Positions 16,522 to 25,670 of a stretch of DNA of 64,000 bases are shown one piece after another. Each line of letters starts with the position of its first letter. Within the stretch, counting starts at the first letter, position 1. The stretch covers positions 62,001-126,000 of the forward strand of contig NZ_KZ319339.1 in NCBI RefSeq assembly GCF_002744735.1, given 5' to 3'. Made by a program: the position numbers and the translations under genes. The stretch is from Marinobacter guineae (GTDB lineage: Bacteria > Pseudomonadota > Gammaproteobacteria > Pseudomonadales > Oleiphilaceae). Below the pieces are notes generated by a model, which was not told the origin of the DNA, did not search any database, and saw only the letters and a program-made list of their open reading frames with translations.

Positions 16522-18126
16522 TCACTCCACCAGGGTCTTTGGATTGAGGATGGCGTCCGGGTCAAACGTATTGCAGAGTGACCGGATAGCCAGCATGCCC
16601 AGTTCACCTTTCTCCACCGGCAGGTAGGGCGCATGGTCTTTGCCAACACCGTGCTGATGGCTGATGGTGCCCCGGTTGTTCACAATCAGTTCGGAGGTAC
16701 TGGTCTTGAGCCTTTGCCAGCGAGCAAGGGTTTCGTCATAACTGTCGCCTACCCGGAAGACGTACGTGGTGTAGATGCTGCAGCCCTGACTGTAGAAGTG
16801 AGACAGGTGGGTAAACACGTGGGTGTTTTCCTGTTTGTCTTTCAGGCCCTCCCGAAGGCTGGTTTCGATAAGCCCTGACAGGTTATCGACATTGTCCCAG
16901 TCGGTTGCCGTTTCCAGGGTGTCGACGGCATAGCCCATCTGCCACAGCGCTTCCCGTAGGTAGGGCATGGAAAATCGCTTGGCGGCCCATTTATCACCGA
17001 GCCGGGTGCCGGTATAGACCCCCTTGTGGGCTTTGCAGATACTTCGGGCCTCGAGCAGGGCATTTCGGCACTGGCGGTGACTTCCGGTAACGCCAAAGGT
17101 CATCATGCACTTGCCGGTTCCAGCACCCCGGAGCGAGAGGTAGCGTTCGAGCATGCCGATCAGCCGGGGGTGGCCTGCCAGGGCAAGTTGCGTTTCGGTC
17201 TCCATGGCATTACTCAGCCGCAGCATGGAAAGCTGGGTTCGATTTTGGACCAGCTTCCGGCTTGCGGTACGGGCGGTCTCCCAGTCCGGAAAGAACACAA
17301 CGTGGAAGCTCTCGTGTTCCGGAAGCCGGGTAATTCGAACTTTCACCTCGGTAATGAGACCGATGCGACCTTCGGAACCCAGCACCATTTCCCGAATATC
17401 CGGGCCGGCGCTGGAGGCAGGAAAGGTGGGCAGGGTGAGCGTGCCTTGCAGGGTTTCTATACGGCCGCCGGCAAACAGCTGCTCAATACGACCATACCTC
17501 AGGGATTGCTGGCCACTTGAGCGGGAAGCCACCCAGCCGCCGATGGTAGAGAGCTCGAAGGATTGCGGGAAATGGCCGAGGGTAAAGCCATGGGCGCGAA
17601 GCTGGGATTCCACCAGAGGGCCCGGTGTACCTGCGCCAAATGTGGCGATCTGGCTGTCGGTATCCAGGTCCATCAGGCGGTTCATTTTGCCCAGATCCAC
17701 TGTCAGCACCGGGGTGCCGTTATCGACCGGGTTAATGTGCCCGGCCACGCTGGTGCCGCCACCGTAGGGAATCAAATTGATCTTTTGTTCTGCCGCCCAG
17801 GCAAGCAGTTTCCGGACATCCTGGTTCGAAGACGGGTAGGCGACGGCATCCGGGAAGACCCCATAATCGCCGCTGCGCATGGCAAGCCAGTCAGCAAGAC
17901 TTTGGCCGCGGGCGTGCCGTACCCGGGCCTCCGGGCTGGTGTCGATCAGAGCATCCAGTTCTGGCCCGGGCGTCAGACGGGTTTCCGGCACCGTGGCACA
18001 AACCGACTCGAGGGTTGCGTTAGTCAGCGGACGGCCAGTGCCGATCTTGCTGGCCAGAAAGTCATGGCCCTGTTCCGGCATTGCCAGATTGAATGTCTCA
18101 TCGCCCCAGCCATTCCAGCGTCGCAT
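16522..18126 (-). CDS. FAD-binding oxidase, alkyldihydroxyacetonephosphate synthase-like
   Basis: A 534-residue VAO/PCMH-type flavoprotein. The N-terminal RRWNGWGD is characteristic of alkyl-DHAP synthases (AGPS). The FAD-binding domain includes PYGGGTSVAGHI and the region HFPQSFELSTIGGWVASRSSGQQSLRYGRIE. The C-terminus has SHFYSQGCSIYTTY and GTISHQHGVGKDHAPYLP, positions that hold active-site tyrosine and histidines in AGPS. AGPS replaces an acyl chain on DHAP with a fatty alcohol to make ether lipids. First gene of an operon with GlpD-like and FGGY kinase genes. Whether it makes ether lipids or is a related oxidase cannot be settled from sequence alone. Confidence 0.8.
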   Translation of the reverse strand: MRRWNGWGDETFNLAMPEQGHDFLASKIGTGRPLTNATLESVCATVPETRLTPGPELDALIDTSPEARVRHARGQSLADWLAMRSGDYGVFPDAVAYPSSNQDVRKLLAWAAEQKINLIPYGGGTSVAGHINPVDNGTPVLTVDLGKMNRLMDLDTDSQIATFGAGTPGPLVESQLRAHGFTLGHFPQSFELSTIGGWVASRSSGQQSLRYGRIEQLFAGGRIETLQGTLTLPTFPASSAGPDIREMVLGSEGRIGLITEVKVRITRLPEHESFHVVFFPDWETARTASRKLVQNRTQLSMLRLSNAMETETQLALAGHPRLIGMLERYLSLRGAGTGKCMMTFGVTGSHRQCRNALLEARSICKAHKGVYTGTRLGDKWAAKRFSMPYLREALWQMGYAVDTLETATDWDNVDNLSGLIETSLREGLKDKQENTHVFTHLSHFYSQGCSIYTTYVFRVGDSYDETLARWQRLKTSTSELIVNNRGTISHQHGVGKDHAPYLPVEKGELGMLAIRSLCNTFDPDAILNPKTLVE

Positions 18127-18255
18127 CTGTGTTTTTCTCCCGGATTCAAAATGAATGTGAGGGCATTCTATAGAAGTTGTGTCCTGCGCCGGTGTCGGTT
18201 GGCGCCAGGCGCACTGTCATTTACCGCCAGAGCTTTACGTGATCGGCAGAGGGGC

Positions 18256-18915
18256 TCAGGGACGAAGGGATTCGGTCAGCCGACTATTGAGTTCCTGCCA
18301 CCGGGAAAGCTTGCCCGCATCACCGATTCGCGTACGTTCTCCGCCGGATTGATTCAGCCAGAGGCCTTCGCCATTGAAGCTATAAACTGGTTCCAGGTCA
18401 TCACGTTGTGACGCAGGCTTAATCTCGTTTATGAGGTTGTCGAGAATCAGCGGATCGGCGTCCGGCTCGGGATACCAGGCCAGCACCATGTGTGCCTGGT
18501 TCAGCTCCAGGGCTTTGACGTAGACAATACGCATTTGCTCATCCGGCACCCCCATGGACTTGAGGGTCAGGTACTTGGCAATGGAAAAGTCTTCGCAGTC
18601 GCCGGCATTGGTGGTGAGCAGTTCCACCGGTGTGGCCCAGTAGTCTTCCTCACCCCAGTGGCGGATATCGCTGACAAAGTTGGCCCGGTTGAAGAAGGAA
18701 TTAACCAGTCTGAGCTGGCGATCCGTCGGGGCATTGCTGGCCAGCGCATGCAGTCGTTGCCAGTTCTCGAGCCGCTGGTGGGCCTCGGGGCCGAACTCGT
18801 CGAGTACGTAGTCCATCAGCTTTGGGCTAAGCTCAAACGCGCCCACGGCAAATGCCAGCAATAGAACAGGCAAAAGGCTGGAGCGACGGCGGATGTGGAT
18901 AGCAGCCGTCTCCAC
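18256..18915 (-). CDS. Transglutaminase-like cysteine protease, LapG family
   Basis: A 219-residue protein with an N-terminal hydrophobic export segment (about residues 12-28). It has the LapG/BTLCP catalytic triad: Cys in NAGDCEDFSIAKY, His in NQAHMVLAW and Asp in LILDNLINEI. The GEEDYWATP segment before the Cys is typical of the family. LapG is a periplasmic calcium-dependent protease that releases giant adhesins from the cell surface under control of the c-di-GMP receptor LapD. No lapD is seen in the window. The GTG start follows the gspC stop by only a few bases, so it is probably cotranscribed with gspC. Confidence 0.85.
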   Translation of the reverse strand: METAAIHIRRRSSLLPVLLLAFAVGAFELSPKLMDYVLDEFGPEAHQRLENWQRLHALASNAPTDRQLRLVNSFFNRANFVSDIRHWGEEDYWATPVELLTTNAGDCEDFSIAKYLTLKSMGVPDEQMRIVYVKALELNQAHMVLAWYPEPDADPLILDNLINEIKPASQRDDLEPVYSFNGEGLWLNQSGGERTRIGDAGKLSRWQELNSRLTESLRP

Positions 18916-18923
18916 GGAAGGCC

Positions 18924-19574
18924 TCAGTTATTGTTCCGGAGGCGTTCCCTGAGCTGCTCAAGGCGCCGGCGGATTTCCTCACGGCGCTGATCATCGCTCG
19001 TGGCGGTGGCTGGCGCGCTGGAGGTTGTCGTGGAAGCCGCAGGCTGGGTAGCGTTGACTGGTTCGGCCTCACGGTCTGCGGTGAATGACATCCCTTCGCG
19101 ATCCTCCGATTGCGGGAAATACAGGTTCTCAAGCTTGCCGGCGCGTTCAATGATGACGCGGTTTGGGTGGACTGACCGAAGCTTCGCATTGCCGGGCAGT
19201 TCATCACCCACCAGGTAGGCTTCGGTTTTGCTTTTGTCATCTTCGATCAGTGCGCTGCCGGGAAAATCGCCGTCCGCCGCCAGCACGCCGCGCAGGAATA
19301 GCCGAAGGTTGGTTTCCGGAAGGTTTTCGGTATCAATCCCCGTCGGTGTGCTGTCTCCGGTGGCTGCCCCGAACAGGGCCAGGGATGAGAGGTCAACATT
19401 GGGCGGCTCCCGGGTGGGGTCGGACTCGGAGACCAGCGGCTGCGCATTGCCGTAATCATCCTGCCGGCTTTCCATCTGCCAGAAGCGGTAGCCCTGCCAT
19501 GCGGTCAGAGCCACCATGGCCACCCCTGCCAGAAGCGCGAGAATCAGGGGAAGCCGTTCGTTGTTTAGGAACAT
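18924..19574 (-). CDS. gspC: Type II secretion system protein GspC
   Basis: A 216-residue inner-membrane protein. A short cytoplasmic N-terminus is followed by one transmembrane helix (about residues 9-26), a linker, and the homology region LRLFLRGVLAADGDFPGSALIEDD plus AYLVGDELPG and VIIERAGKLENLYFP, which is the GspC HR domain that contacts the secretin. The C-terminus lacks a PDZ domain and instead ends in an Arg/Glu-rich coiled-coil-like segment. It is transcribed away from gspE-M. The next gene downstream is the LapG-like protease, not the gspD secretin expected in most clusters. Confidence 0.88.
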   Translation of the reverse strand: MFLNNERLPLILALLAGVAMVALTAWQGYRFWQMESRQDDYGNAQPLVSESDPTREPPNVDLSSLALFGAATGDSTPTGIDTENLPETNLRLFLRGVLAADGDFPGSALIEDDKSKTEAYLVGDELPGNAKLRSVHPNRVIIERAGKLENLYFPQSEDREGMSFTADREAEPVNATQPAASTTTSSAPATATSDDQRREEIRRRLEQLRERLRNNN

Positions 19575-19740
19575 CGATCATCCTGAATGCAAGTTTGTGG
19601 GCCACGAAAAAGCTCACAGGTTATCAGACTGCAACGTTTTATTGGCAGTATAGTGTATAGAGTTATTCAGCGGGTCCATATCCTGTGGTAGCCTTTCTGA
19701 ATTGATTGAATCGAAAAGGGTTTCACGAACGAGGACGACC

Positions 19741-21249
19741 TTGACCACAGACACTGAACTTCAGCCGCAGGATGCTCCGCTGGGCCGTCTTCCTTTTACC
19801 TTTGCCAAGCGCAATGGAGTGATCCTGACCCGTTCGGATGCTGGCGAGCCGGTTATTCTGGTCAGGCCCGGGGCGTCCCATTCAGCACTGGCGGAAGCCA
19901 ATCGCATCAGCGGCGGCCGCGCCCGTTTTGCCACTATCGACCCGGACCGGTTCGACCAGGCCCTGAACTCTGCCTACCAGAATGATTCAGCCGAAGCCAT
20001 GCAGATGGTTGAAGGCATTGGCGACGACATGGACCTGGCCTCACTGGCTGATTCCGTGCCGGAAACCGAGGATCTTCTGGAGCAGGAAGACGATGCGCCG
20101 ATCATTCGTCTGATCAACGCGATCCTGACGGAGGCGGTGAAAACCAGCGCCTCGGACGTACACATTGAAACCTACGAGAAGCGGCTCGTGGTTCGCTTCC
20201 GCGTTGACGGTGTGTTAAGGGAAGTGGTTGAACCCAAGCGGGCACTGGCGCCTCTGCTCGTGTCCCGTATCAAGGTTATGGCAAAGCTGGATATCGCCGA
20301 AAAGCGGGTGCCTCAGGATGGCCGTATCGCATTGCGAGTGGCCGGGCGTGAGGTGGATATCCGGGTTTCCACCATGCCGTCTTCGAGCGGTGAGCGGGTT
20401 GTTTTACGTCTGCTGGACAAGCAGGCAGGCGCGATCCGCCTGGAATCCCTCGGCATGGCCGGGCGTGACCTGAAAGTGCTCCGAAAGCTTATCCACCGGC
20501 CCTACGGCATTCTGCTGGCAACCGGGCCGACCGGTTCCGGTAAATCCACCACGCTTTACGCCGCCTTGCAGGAAATCAACGACCGCAGCCGGAACATCCT
20601 CACGGTCGAGGATCCGATCGAATACAATCTGCCCGGTATCGGACAGACCCAGGTCAACACCAAAGTGGACATGACCTTTGCCCGTGGCCTGCGCGCCATT
20701 CTCCGGCAGGACCCCGATGTGGTGATGATCGGGGAGATCCGGGACCTGGAAACTGCCGAAATCGCAGTTCAGGCCAGTCTGACAGGCCACCTGGTACTTT
20801 CCACATTGCACACGAACACGGCTGTGGGTGCCATTACCCGTCTGATGGACATGGGTATAGAGCCATTCCTCATATCTTCAAGTCTGGTGGGGATCGTCGC
20901 CCAGCGCCTGGTGCGGGTACTCTGCAAGGAATGCCGGGAGCCTTACACGCCCACTGAGGAGCACTGCGAATTCCTGCAACAGGATCCGGTTAATCCGCCG
21001 ACAATTTATCGGGCTAAAGGGTGCTCCCATTGCAACCAGCTTGGGTATCGTGGCCGTATCGGTATCTATGAAGTGGTGGAAATCTCCGAGGAAATCAGTT
21101 CTCTGATCCACAAGCGCGCCGGGGAACTGGACCTTGAACGGGTCGCCCGCCAGCACGGCCCCAGCATTCATGCCGATGGGGTACAGAAGATTCTGGACGG
21201 TGTCACCACGGTGGAAGAAGTGCTTCGCGTCACTCACCGGGGGCGGTAA
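19741..21249 (+). CDS. gspE: Type II secretion ATPase GspE
   Basis: A 502-residue cytoplasmic hexameric ATPase that powers pseudopilus assembly. Walker A GPTGSGKS is at residues 262-269. The Asp box DVHIETYEKRLVVRFRVDG, Walker B-type DPDVVMIGEIRD and the His box TGHLVLSTLHTN are all present. The zinc-binding tetracysteine is formed by C395, C398, C428 and C431. I chose TTG 19741 because GAGG lies 7 bases upstream; an earlier in-frame TTG at 19702 has no such site. First gene of the gspE-M operon, divergent from gspC. Confidence 0.95.
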   Translation: MTTDTELQPQDAPLGRLPFTFAKRNGVILTRSDAGEPVILVRPGASHSALAEANRISGGRARFATIDPDRFDQALNSAYQNDSAEAMQMVEGIGDDMDLASLADSVPETEDLLEQEDDAPIIRLINAILTEAVKTSASDVHIETYEKRLVVRFRVDGVLREVVEPKRALAPLLVSRIKVMAKLDIAEKRVPQDGRIALRVAGREVDIRVSTMPSSSGERVVLRLLDKQAGAIRLESLGMAGRDLKVLRKLIHRPYGILLATGPTGSGKSTTLYAALQEINDRSRNILTVEDPIEYNLPGIGQTQVNTKVDMTFARGLRAILRQDPDVVMIGEIRDLETAEIAVQASLTGHLVLSTLHTNTAVGAITRLMDMGIEPFLISSSLVGIVAQRLVRVLCKECREPYTPTEEHCEFLQQDPVNPPTIYRAKGCSHCNQLGYRGRIGIYEVVEISEEISSLIHKRAGELDLERVARQHGPSIHADGVQKILDGVTTVEEVLRVTHRGR

Positions 21250-21252
21250 ACC

Positions 21253-22464
21253 ATGCCCGCATACGAATACAAGGCACTTGATGCCCGGGGCAAACAGAAG
21301 CACGGTGTGGTTGAAGCCGATGCGCCGAGGGCGGTTCGCCAGCAACTCCGGGACAAGGGGCTGACCCCTCTGGCCGTGGAGCCGGCAGTCGAAAAACAGG
21401 CCCAGAGCAATCCCTTGAGTAGCCGTGGCACTCTTGCTGCGGCGGACCTGGCATTGGTTACCCGCCAGCTGGCAACACTGATCCAGTCAGGCATTCCCAT
21501 TGAACAGGCCCTGTCGGCGGCCTCGCAGCAATCGCCCAAGCCCCGGATTCGCAGCATGCTGATTGCGATCCGCGCCAAGGTTATGGAAGGCTACACACTG
21601 GCAGACAGTCTCGGCGAGTTTCCCAAAGCGTTTCCTAGGCTGTATCGGTCCACCGTTGCTGCGGGCGAGCATGCCGGCCATCTGGACCTGGTGCTGAACC
21701 GGCTGGCCGATTACACCGAGAGCCGCCAGGAAGCTCGCCAGAAAATTCAGCTGGCGGCGATCTATCCCATCATTCTCAGCATTGTTGCCATCGCCATCGT
21801 GGTTTTTCTGTTGACCTATGTGGTGCCGGACATCATTGACGTGTTCCTTAGACAGGGGCAGGAATTGCCAACGCTCACCAGGGCGATGCTGGCGGTGTCG
21901 GAATTTCTGGCGGATTACGGTGTCTACCTCTTTATAATGCTGGTTGGCGCGTTGATGGTATTCCGGTATTTCCTGACCAAGCCTGGTTTCAGAATGCGCT
22001 TTCACAAGCGTTTGCTGCATTTGCCGCTTTTTGCCGGGATGGTTCGCGGGGTGAACACCGCCCGTTATGCCAGCACCCTGAGCATTCTTACGACCAGTGG
22101 CGTGCCTTTGGTAGACGCCATGCGCATTGCTGGCGAGGTGCTCTCGAACGATTTCCTGCGCAAGGAGCTCCGGGACGCCGCCCGAAAGGTCAGTGAGGGG
22201 GGCTCACTGCATCGCTCGCTTGACCAGACCGGGTACTTTCCTCCCATGATGCTGCACATGATTGCCAGCGGGGAGGCCAGTGGTGAGCTCGACAGCATGC
22301 TTGAACGCACGGCGCGCATGCAGGAAAACACCCTGCAATCTAAAATTGCCGCCATTGTGGGGCTGTTTGAACCCATGATGTTGTTGGTGATGGGCGTGGT
22401 GGTGCTGATCATCGTTCTGGCCATCATGCTGCCGATACTGAATATGAGTAATCTCGTGGGGTAA
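21253..22464 (+). CDS. gspF: Type II secretion inner-membrane protein GspF
   Basis: A 403-residue polytopic membrane protein with two repeated cytoplasmic GspF domains. The first begins near LALVTRQLATLIQSGIPIEQAL and the second near RYASTLSILTTSGVPLVDAM. Hydrophobic helices lie at about 170-192, 215-235 and 375-400. The conserved GEASGELDSMLER segment and the C-terminal EPMMLLVMGVVVLIIVLAIMLP helix are typical. GspF anchors the assembly platform and contacts GspE and GspL. It starts 4 bases after the gspE stop. Confidence 0.95.
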   Translation: MPAYEYKALDARGKQKHGVVEADAPRAVRQQLRDKGLTPLAVEPAVEKQAQSNPLSSRGTLAAADLALVTRQLATLIQSGIPIEQALSAASQQSPKPRIRSMLIAIRAKVMEGYTLADSLGEFPKAFPRLYRSTVAAGEHAGHLDLVLNRLADYTESRQEARQKIQLAAIYPIILSIVAIAIVVFLLTYVVPDIIDVFLRQGQELPTLTRAMLAVSEFLADYGVYLFIMLVGALMVFRYFLTKPGFRMRFHKRLLHLPLFAGMVRGVNTARYASTLSILTTSGVPLVDAMRIAGEVLSNDFLRKELRDAARKVSEGGSLHRSLDQTGYFPPMMLHMIASGEASGELDSMLERTARMQENTLQSKIAAIVGLFEPMMLLVMGVVVLIIVLAIMLPILNMSNLVG

Positions 22465-22502
22465 TACCCGCGCCGGGTTGTCAGAAGACCGGTCCGAACC
22501 GA

Positions 22503-22985
22503 ATGGAATTCAAGCCAATGATGAGTGAAACAATGACGATCAAGAACCTGAATACACCGAAGCACAGCCGGGGATTTACCCTGATCGAGATCATGGTGGT
22601 TATGGTCATTCTTGGCCTGCTGGTTGCCATCGTTGCCCCGAATATCATGGGGCGCAGCGATCAGGCGAAAGTGACGGTTGCCGAAACCCAGTTGAACAAT
22701 ATCGCCAATGCCCTCGATCTCTACCGCCTGGATAACAGTCATTACCCCTCCAGCCAACAGGGCCTGGAAGCACTGGTTTCGAAGCCCAACGGCAGCCCGG
22801 AACCGAAAAACTGGAACCCCGACGGTTATCTCAAGAGCGTTCCGGAAGATCCCTGGGGAGCTCAGTATCAGTATGTGAGCCCGGGTACCGAAGGTCCCTA
22901 CGATCTGTACTCCTATGGTTCCGATGGGCAACCAGGCGGTGACGGCGACGCTGCGGATATCAGTGTCTGGAAAACCAAGGGCTGA
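22503..22985 (+). CDS. gspG: Major pseudopilin GspG
   Basis: About 160 residues. A charged leader ends in RG, followed by the class III prepilin cleavage and methylation site G^FTLIE and a hydrophobic N-terminal helix. The C-terminal part has the GspG signatures YRLDNSHYPSSQQGLEALV, EDPWG-QYQY and an aspartate-rich loop (DGQPGGDGDAADISVW) that binds calcium in structural homologues. Several ATGs (22503, 22518, 22521, 22533) could start it, changing only leader length. It is the main subunit of the pseudopilus. Confidence 0.95.
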   Translation: MEFKPMMSETMTIKNLNTPKHSRGFTLIEIMVVMVILGLLVAIVAPNIMGRSDQAKVTVAETQLNNIANALDLYRLDNSHYPSSQQGLEALVSKPNGSPEPKNWNPDGYLKSVPEDPWGAQYQYVSPGTEGPYDLYSYGSDGQPGGDGDAADISVWKTKG

Positions 22986-22991
22986 ACCATT

Positions 22992-23522
22992 GTGCAGCCC
23001 AGAGCCCGGCATACCGGTTTTACGCTGATTGAGATACTGGTTGTTCTGGTGGTTGTGGGGCTGCTGGCGTCACTCGCGGTGTTTACCATGGGCGGGAGTT
23101 CTCAGCAGCGTGAATTGGAGAACGAAGTCAGCGAACTGTACCTGTTGATGCAAACGGCTTCGGAGCAGGCAGTGCTCAATAATCTGGAGCTGGGGCTTCG
23201 GGTGGAAGAGGGCGGCTATCAGTTTGTCGCGTTCCAGGACCAGACGGGCGACTGGAAAGCATCCGGAGAGCGTCTGTTTCGCGCCCGCAGCCTGCCGGAG
23301 TGGCTGACCATTACCAAGTTCATTGAAAGCGATGCCCCAAGGCTGGCCTCGGCCGAGGATCGTCTGCTGCCGGATGTGGTGTTTTTTTCCAGTGGCGAGA
23401 CCACACCGTTTGAGCTGGAGTTCACCATCGGTAGCGGGTCGGATTACAAGCAGATTCTGGCATCTGATGGGGTGTCGCCGATGGAATGGCGCAAACCGGG
23501 TGAAGACGGGGGCGGCGGGTGA
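22992..23522 (+). CDS. gspH: Minor pseudopilin GspH
   Basis: A 176-residue pseudopilin starting at GTG. It has the short leader QPRARHTG, the prepilin peptidase site G^FTLIE and a long hydrophobic helix, followed by a beta-rich globular part including ASEQAVLNNLELGLRV and YQFVAFQD. The C-terminus is glycine-rich. GspH is a minor pseudopilin near the tip of the pseudopilus. Its stop overlaps the GTG start of gspI by 4 bases. Confidence 0.92.
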   Translation: MQPRARHTGFTLIEILVVLVVVGLLASLAVFTMGGSSQQRELENEVSELYLLMQTASEQAVLNNLELGLRVEEGGYQFVAFQDQTGDWKASGERLFRARSLPEWLTITKFIESDAPRLASAEDRLLPDVVFFSSGETTPFELEFTIGSGSDYKQILASDGVSPMEWRKPGEDGGGG

Positions 23523-23890
23523 GGTCTCAGAACGGCTTTACGCTGATCGAAGTGCTCATTGCACTGCTTGTTTTCGGTCTGATTGCGACCGCCGCGGCCC
23601 AGGTCGGCAGCCAGTATATCTCCAGTTATGAACGGATCCGGGATAAAACCCTGGCCAGCTGGCTGGCGGATAACCGGATCAACCAGATCCGTCTGCAGGA
23701 AACCCTTCCGGGCATTTCCGAAACCTCCCGGGACACCGATTATGGGCCTCACCGCTGGCAGGTAACAACGGCTGTTCTGGCGACAGCAGAAGCCAAGATG
23801 CGCCGCGTTGAAGTTACCGTTGCCCGATACCGGGAGGATCGCCCCGCACCGGTTCCAATCCACACCCTCTCTGCCTTTGTGGGGGAATGA
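23519..23890 (+). CDS. gspI: Minor pseudopilin GspI
   Basis: A 123-residue pseudopilin starting at GTG with a very short leader (MRSQNG) and the site G^FTLIEVLIALLVF. It contains the GspI-like NRINQIRLQ segment and YGPHRWQVTTAVLATAEAKMRRVEVTV. GspI forms the tip complex with GspJ and GspK. It overlaps gspH and gspJ by 4 bases each, so translation is likely coupled. Confidence 0.92.
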   Translation: MRSQNGFTLIEVLIALLVFGLIATAAAQVGSQYISSYERIRDKTLASWLADNRINQIRLQETLPGISETSRDTDYGPHRWQVTTAVLATAEAKMRRVEVTVARYREDRPAPVPIHTLSAFVGE

Positions 23891-24654
23891 TGAAGCTGGC
23901 GCACGCTCAGTCTGTCCCACGGTCGGAGGGCGGCTTCACGCTGCTGGAAGTGTTGATAGCCGTGACTATCACCGCGGTGATCGGGCTGGGGGTATGGCAG
24001 ATGCTAGGCGGCGTGGTGAGTTCCCGTGACCGGGTCAACGAACTGGCGGAGCAATTCGACGGTCTCCAGAAAGCCATGCTCCTGCTGGAGCGGGATATTC
24101 TGCAAGTGGTAAACAGGCCCGCCCGTGATATCTATGGCGATTTCAAGCCGGCGCTATCCAGCCGTGAAGATGAGTTTGCCCTGCTACTGACTCGGCAAGG
24201 CTGGCGGAACCCATTGGGTATCCGGCGCAGTGGGCTTCAGCGGGTCGCATGGGAATATACCGGCAGCGAATTGCGTCGGCGCTACTGGCCGATGGTGGAT
24301 CAGGGCCAGGAGGATGACAGCCGCGATGTGTTGCTGCTGGAGCGCGTAAATCGCCTGGAGGTCCGGTTTCTTGATGCGAATCGTAGCTGGCAGCCCCAAT
24401 GGCCCACCGACGAAGTGATGGCCGGGTTAACCCCTGGAAGCCGTCCGGATATAACGCTTCCCCTCGGGATCGAGATTACCCTTGAGCATGAGCGTTTCGG
24501 AACAATCGTCAGAACTTTTGCCTTGCCGGACTTTGACCCTGCGGTTGCCCAGGGCGCCATCAACCAGGCCAATCAGGCGAGCGATGAGCCTGAAGAACAA
24601 ACCACGGAAGAGCAGTCTGGCGGCAGCGCCGGCGTTCCGGGCCAGGGGGGCTGA
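23887..24654 (+). CDS. gspJ: Minor pseudopilin GspJ
   Basis: A 255-residue pseudopilin. The leader ends EGG and the cleavage site G^FTLLEVLIAVTITAV follows. The globular domain has LERDILQVVNRPARD and LQRVAWEYTGSELRRRYWP, common in GspJ. A low-complexity tail rich in Gln, Glu and Gly (about residues 225-255) extends beyond the usual domain. Two adjacent ATGs (23887, 23890) are possible starts. Tip complex component with GspI and GspK. Confidence 0.92.
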   Translation: MMKLAHAQSVPRSEGGFTLLEVLIAVTITAVIGLGVWQMLGGVVSSRDRVNELAEQFDGLQKAMLLLERDILQVVNRPARDIYGDFKPALSSREDEFALLLTRQGWRNPLGIRRSGLQRVAWEYTGSELRRRYWPMVDQGQEDDSRDVLLLERVNRLEVRFLDANRSWQPQWPTDEVMAGLTPGSRPDITLPLGIEITLEHERFGTIVRTFALPDFDPAVAQGAINQANQASDEPEEQTTEEQSGGSAGVPGQGG

Positions 24655-24657
24655 CCG

Positions 24658-25668
24658 GTGATGCGGCGAATCTCCGGTTTTCCTGGCAAGGGCCAGCATG
24701 GCGTGGCGCTGATCATGGTGCTTCTTGCCATGGCTCTGGTGGTCATGCTTGCCTCAGGGATGACCCAGCAGCAGAGTATCCGGGTGTTCAAGGCGGGTCA
24801 CTACCTCGCTCAACAACAGGGACAGAGCATTGCACTGGGCGCTGAGGTCTTTGCCCGGCAGATTCTGAGCAGGGATTTCGAGGAAGACAAGGAAGAGAGT
24901 CTGATGGTCGATAGCCTGGATGAATTCTGGGCTGCCAACGCGGCGGTGCTGCCGCTGGATGATTACGGCGTGGCCGAAGTCCAGATCGACGATCTGGGCG
25001 GGCGCCTGAACCTGAACGATCTGGTTGGCGGTAACGGCCAGGTTGACGCGCTGGCACGAGACCGTTTTGTCCGGCTTTTTGCGGCGCTGGGAATTACCGC
25101 AGTGTCGGTAGACTCCCTGGTCGACTGGATTGATCCGAATGACCAGACGGTGACTGCCTATGGTGCCGAGGACGGCCAATATCTGATGGCCGATCCGGGC
25201 TACCGTGCCGGGAATCAGCCCTTTACCAGTGTGACCGAGCTGCGGCTGATTGAGGGCATGACCGAGGAAATTTATCAGGCCCTCAGGCCCCATGTCGTTG
25301 CACTTCCGGTGTCCGGGGCTGGCATCAACATCAATACCGCCACCGCAATGGTGATTCGCTCGCTGCATGAAGAGCTGACGGACGCTCAGGCTGCGTCTAT
25401 TCTAGAGAAGCGGGAGGAAGAACCCTTCGAGAACCTGCAGGACTTTCTGGCACTACCGGAGTTTGCCGGTCTCGGGCTCAAGTCTGCGGGCCTCGGTTTG
25501 CAGACCCGTTTTTTTGAAGTTGCTTCGAGGATTACCTACGATAACCGTGTCGTTAATATGGTCAGTACCGTGTACCGGACCCCGGAAGGGGAGGTCCGGA
25601 CGGTTCGAAGGGATACCGGGCAGAAAAACCGAATCACCAAAGAGCCTTTTACCATTTCAGAAGGATAA
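24658..25668 (+). CDS. gspK: Minor pseudopilin GspK
   Basis: A 336-residue pseudopilin starting at GTG. The prepilin-like N-terminus is G^VALIMVLLAMALVVML; as is usual for GspK it lacks the glutamate at position +5 of the mature protein. The large domain includes DLGGRLNLNDLV, SLVDWIDPND, GYRAGNQPFTSVTELRLIEGMT and INTATAMVIRSL, all GspK hallmarks with a helix-hairpin-helix-like segment. It caps the pseudopilus tip. Confidence 0.93.
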   Translation: MMRRISGFPGKGQHGVALIMVLLAMALVVMLASGMTQQQSIRVFKAGHYLAQQQGQSIALGAEVFARQILSRDFEEDKEESLMVDSLDEFWAANAAVLPLDDYGVAEVQIDDLGGRLNLNDLVGGNGQVDALARDRFVRLFAALGITAVSVDSLVDWIDPNDQTVTAYGAEDGQYLMADPGYRAGNQPFTSVTELRLIEGMTEEIYQALRPHVVALPVSGAGININTATAMVIRSLHEELTDAQAASILEKREEEPFENLQDFLALPEFAGLGLKSAGLGLQTRFFEVASRITYDNRVVNMVSTVYRTPEGEVRTVRRDTGQKNRITKEPFTISEG

Positions 25669-25670
25669 CC

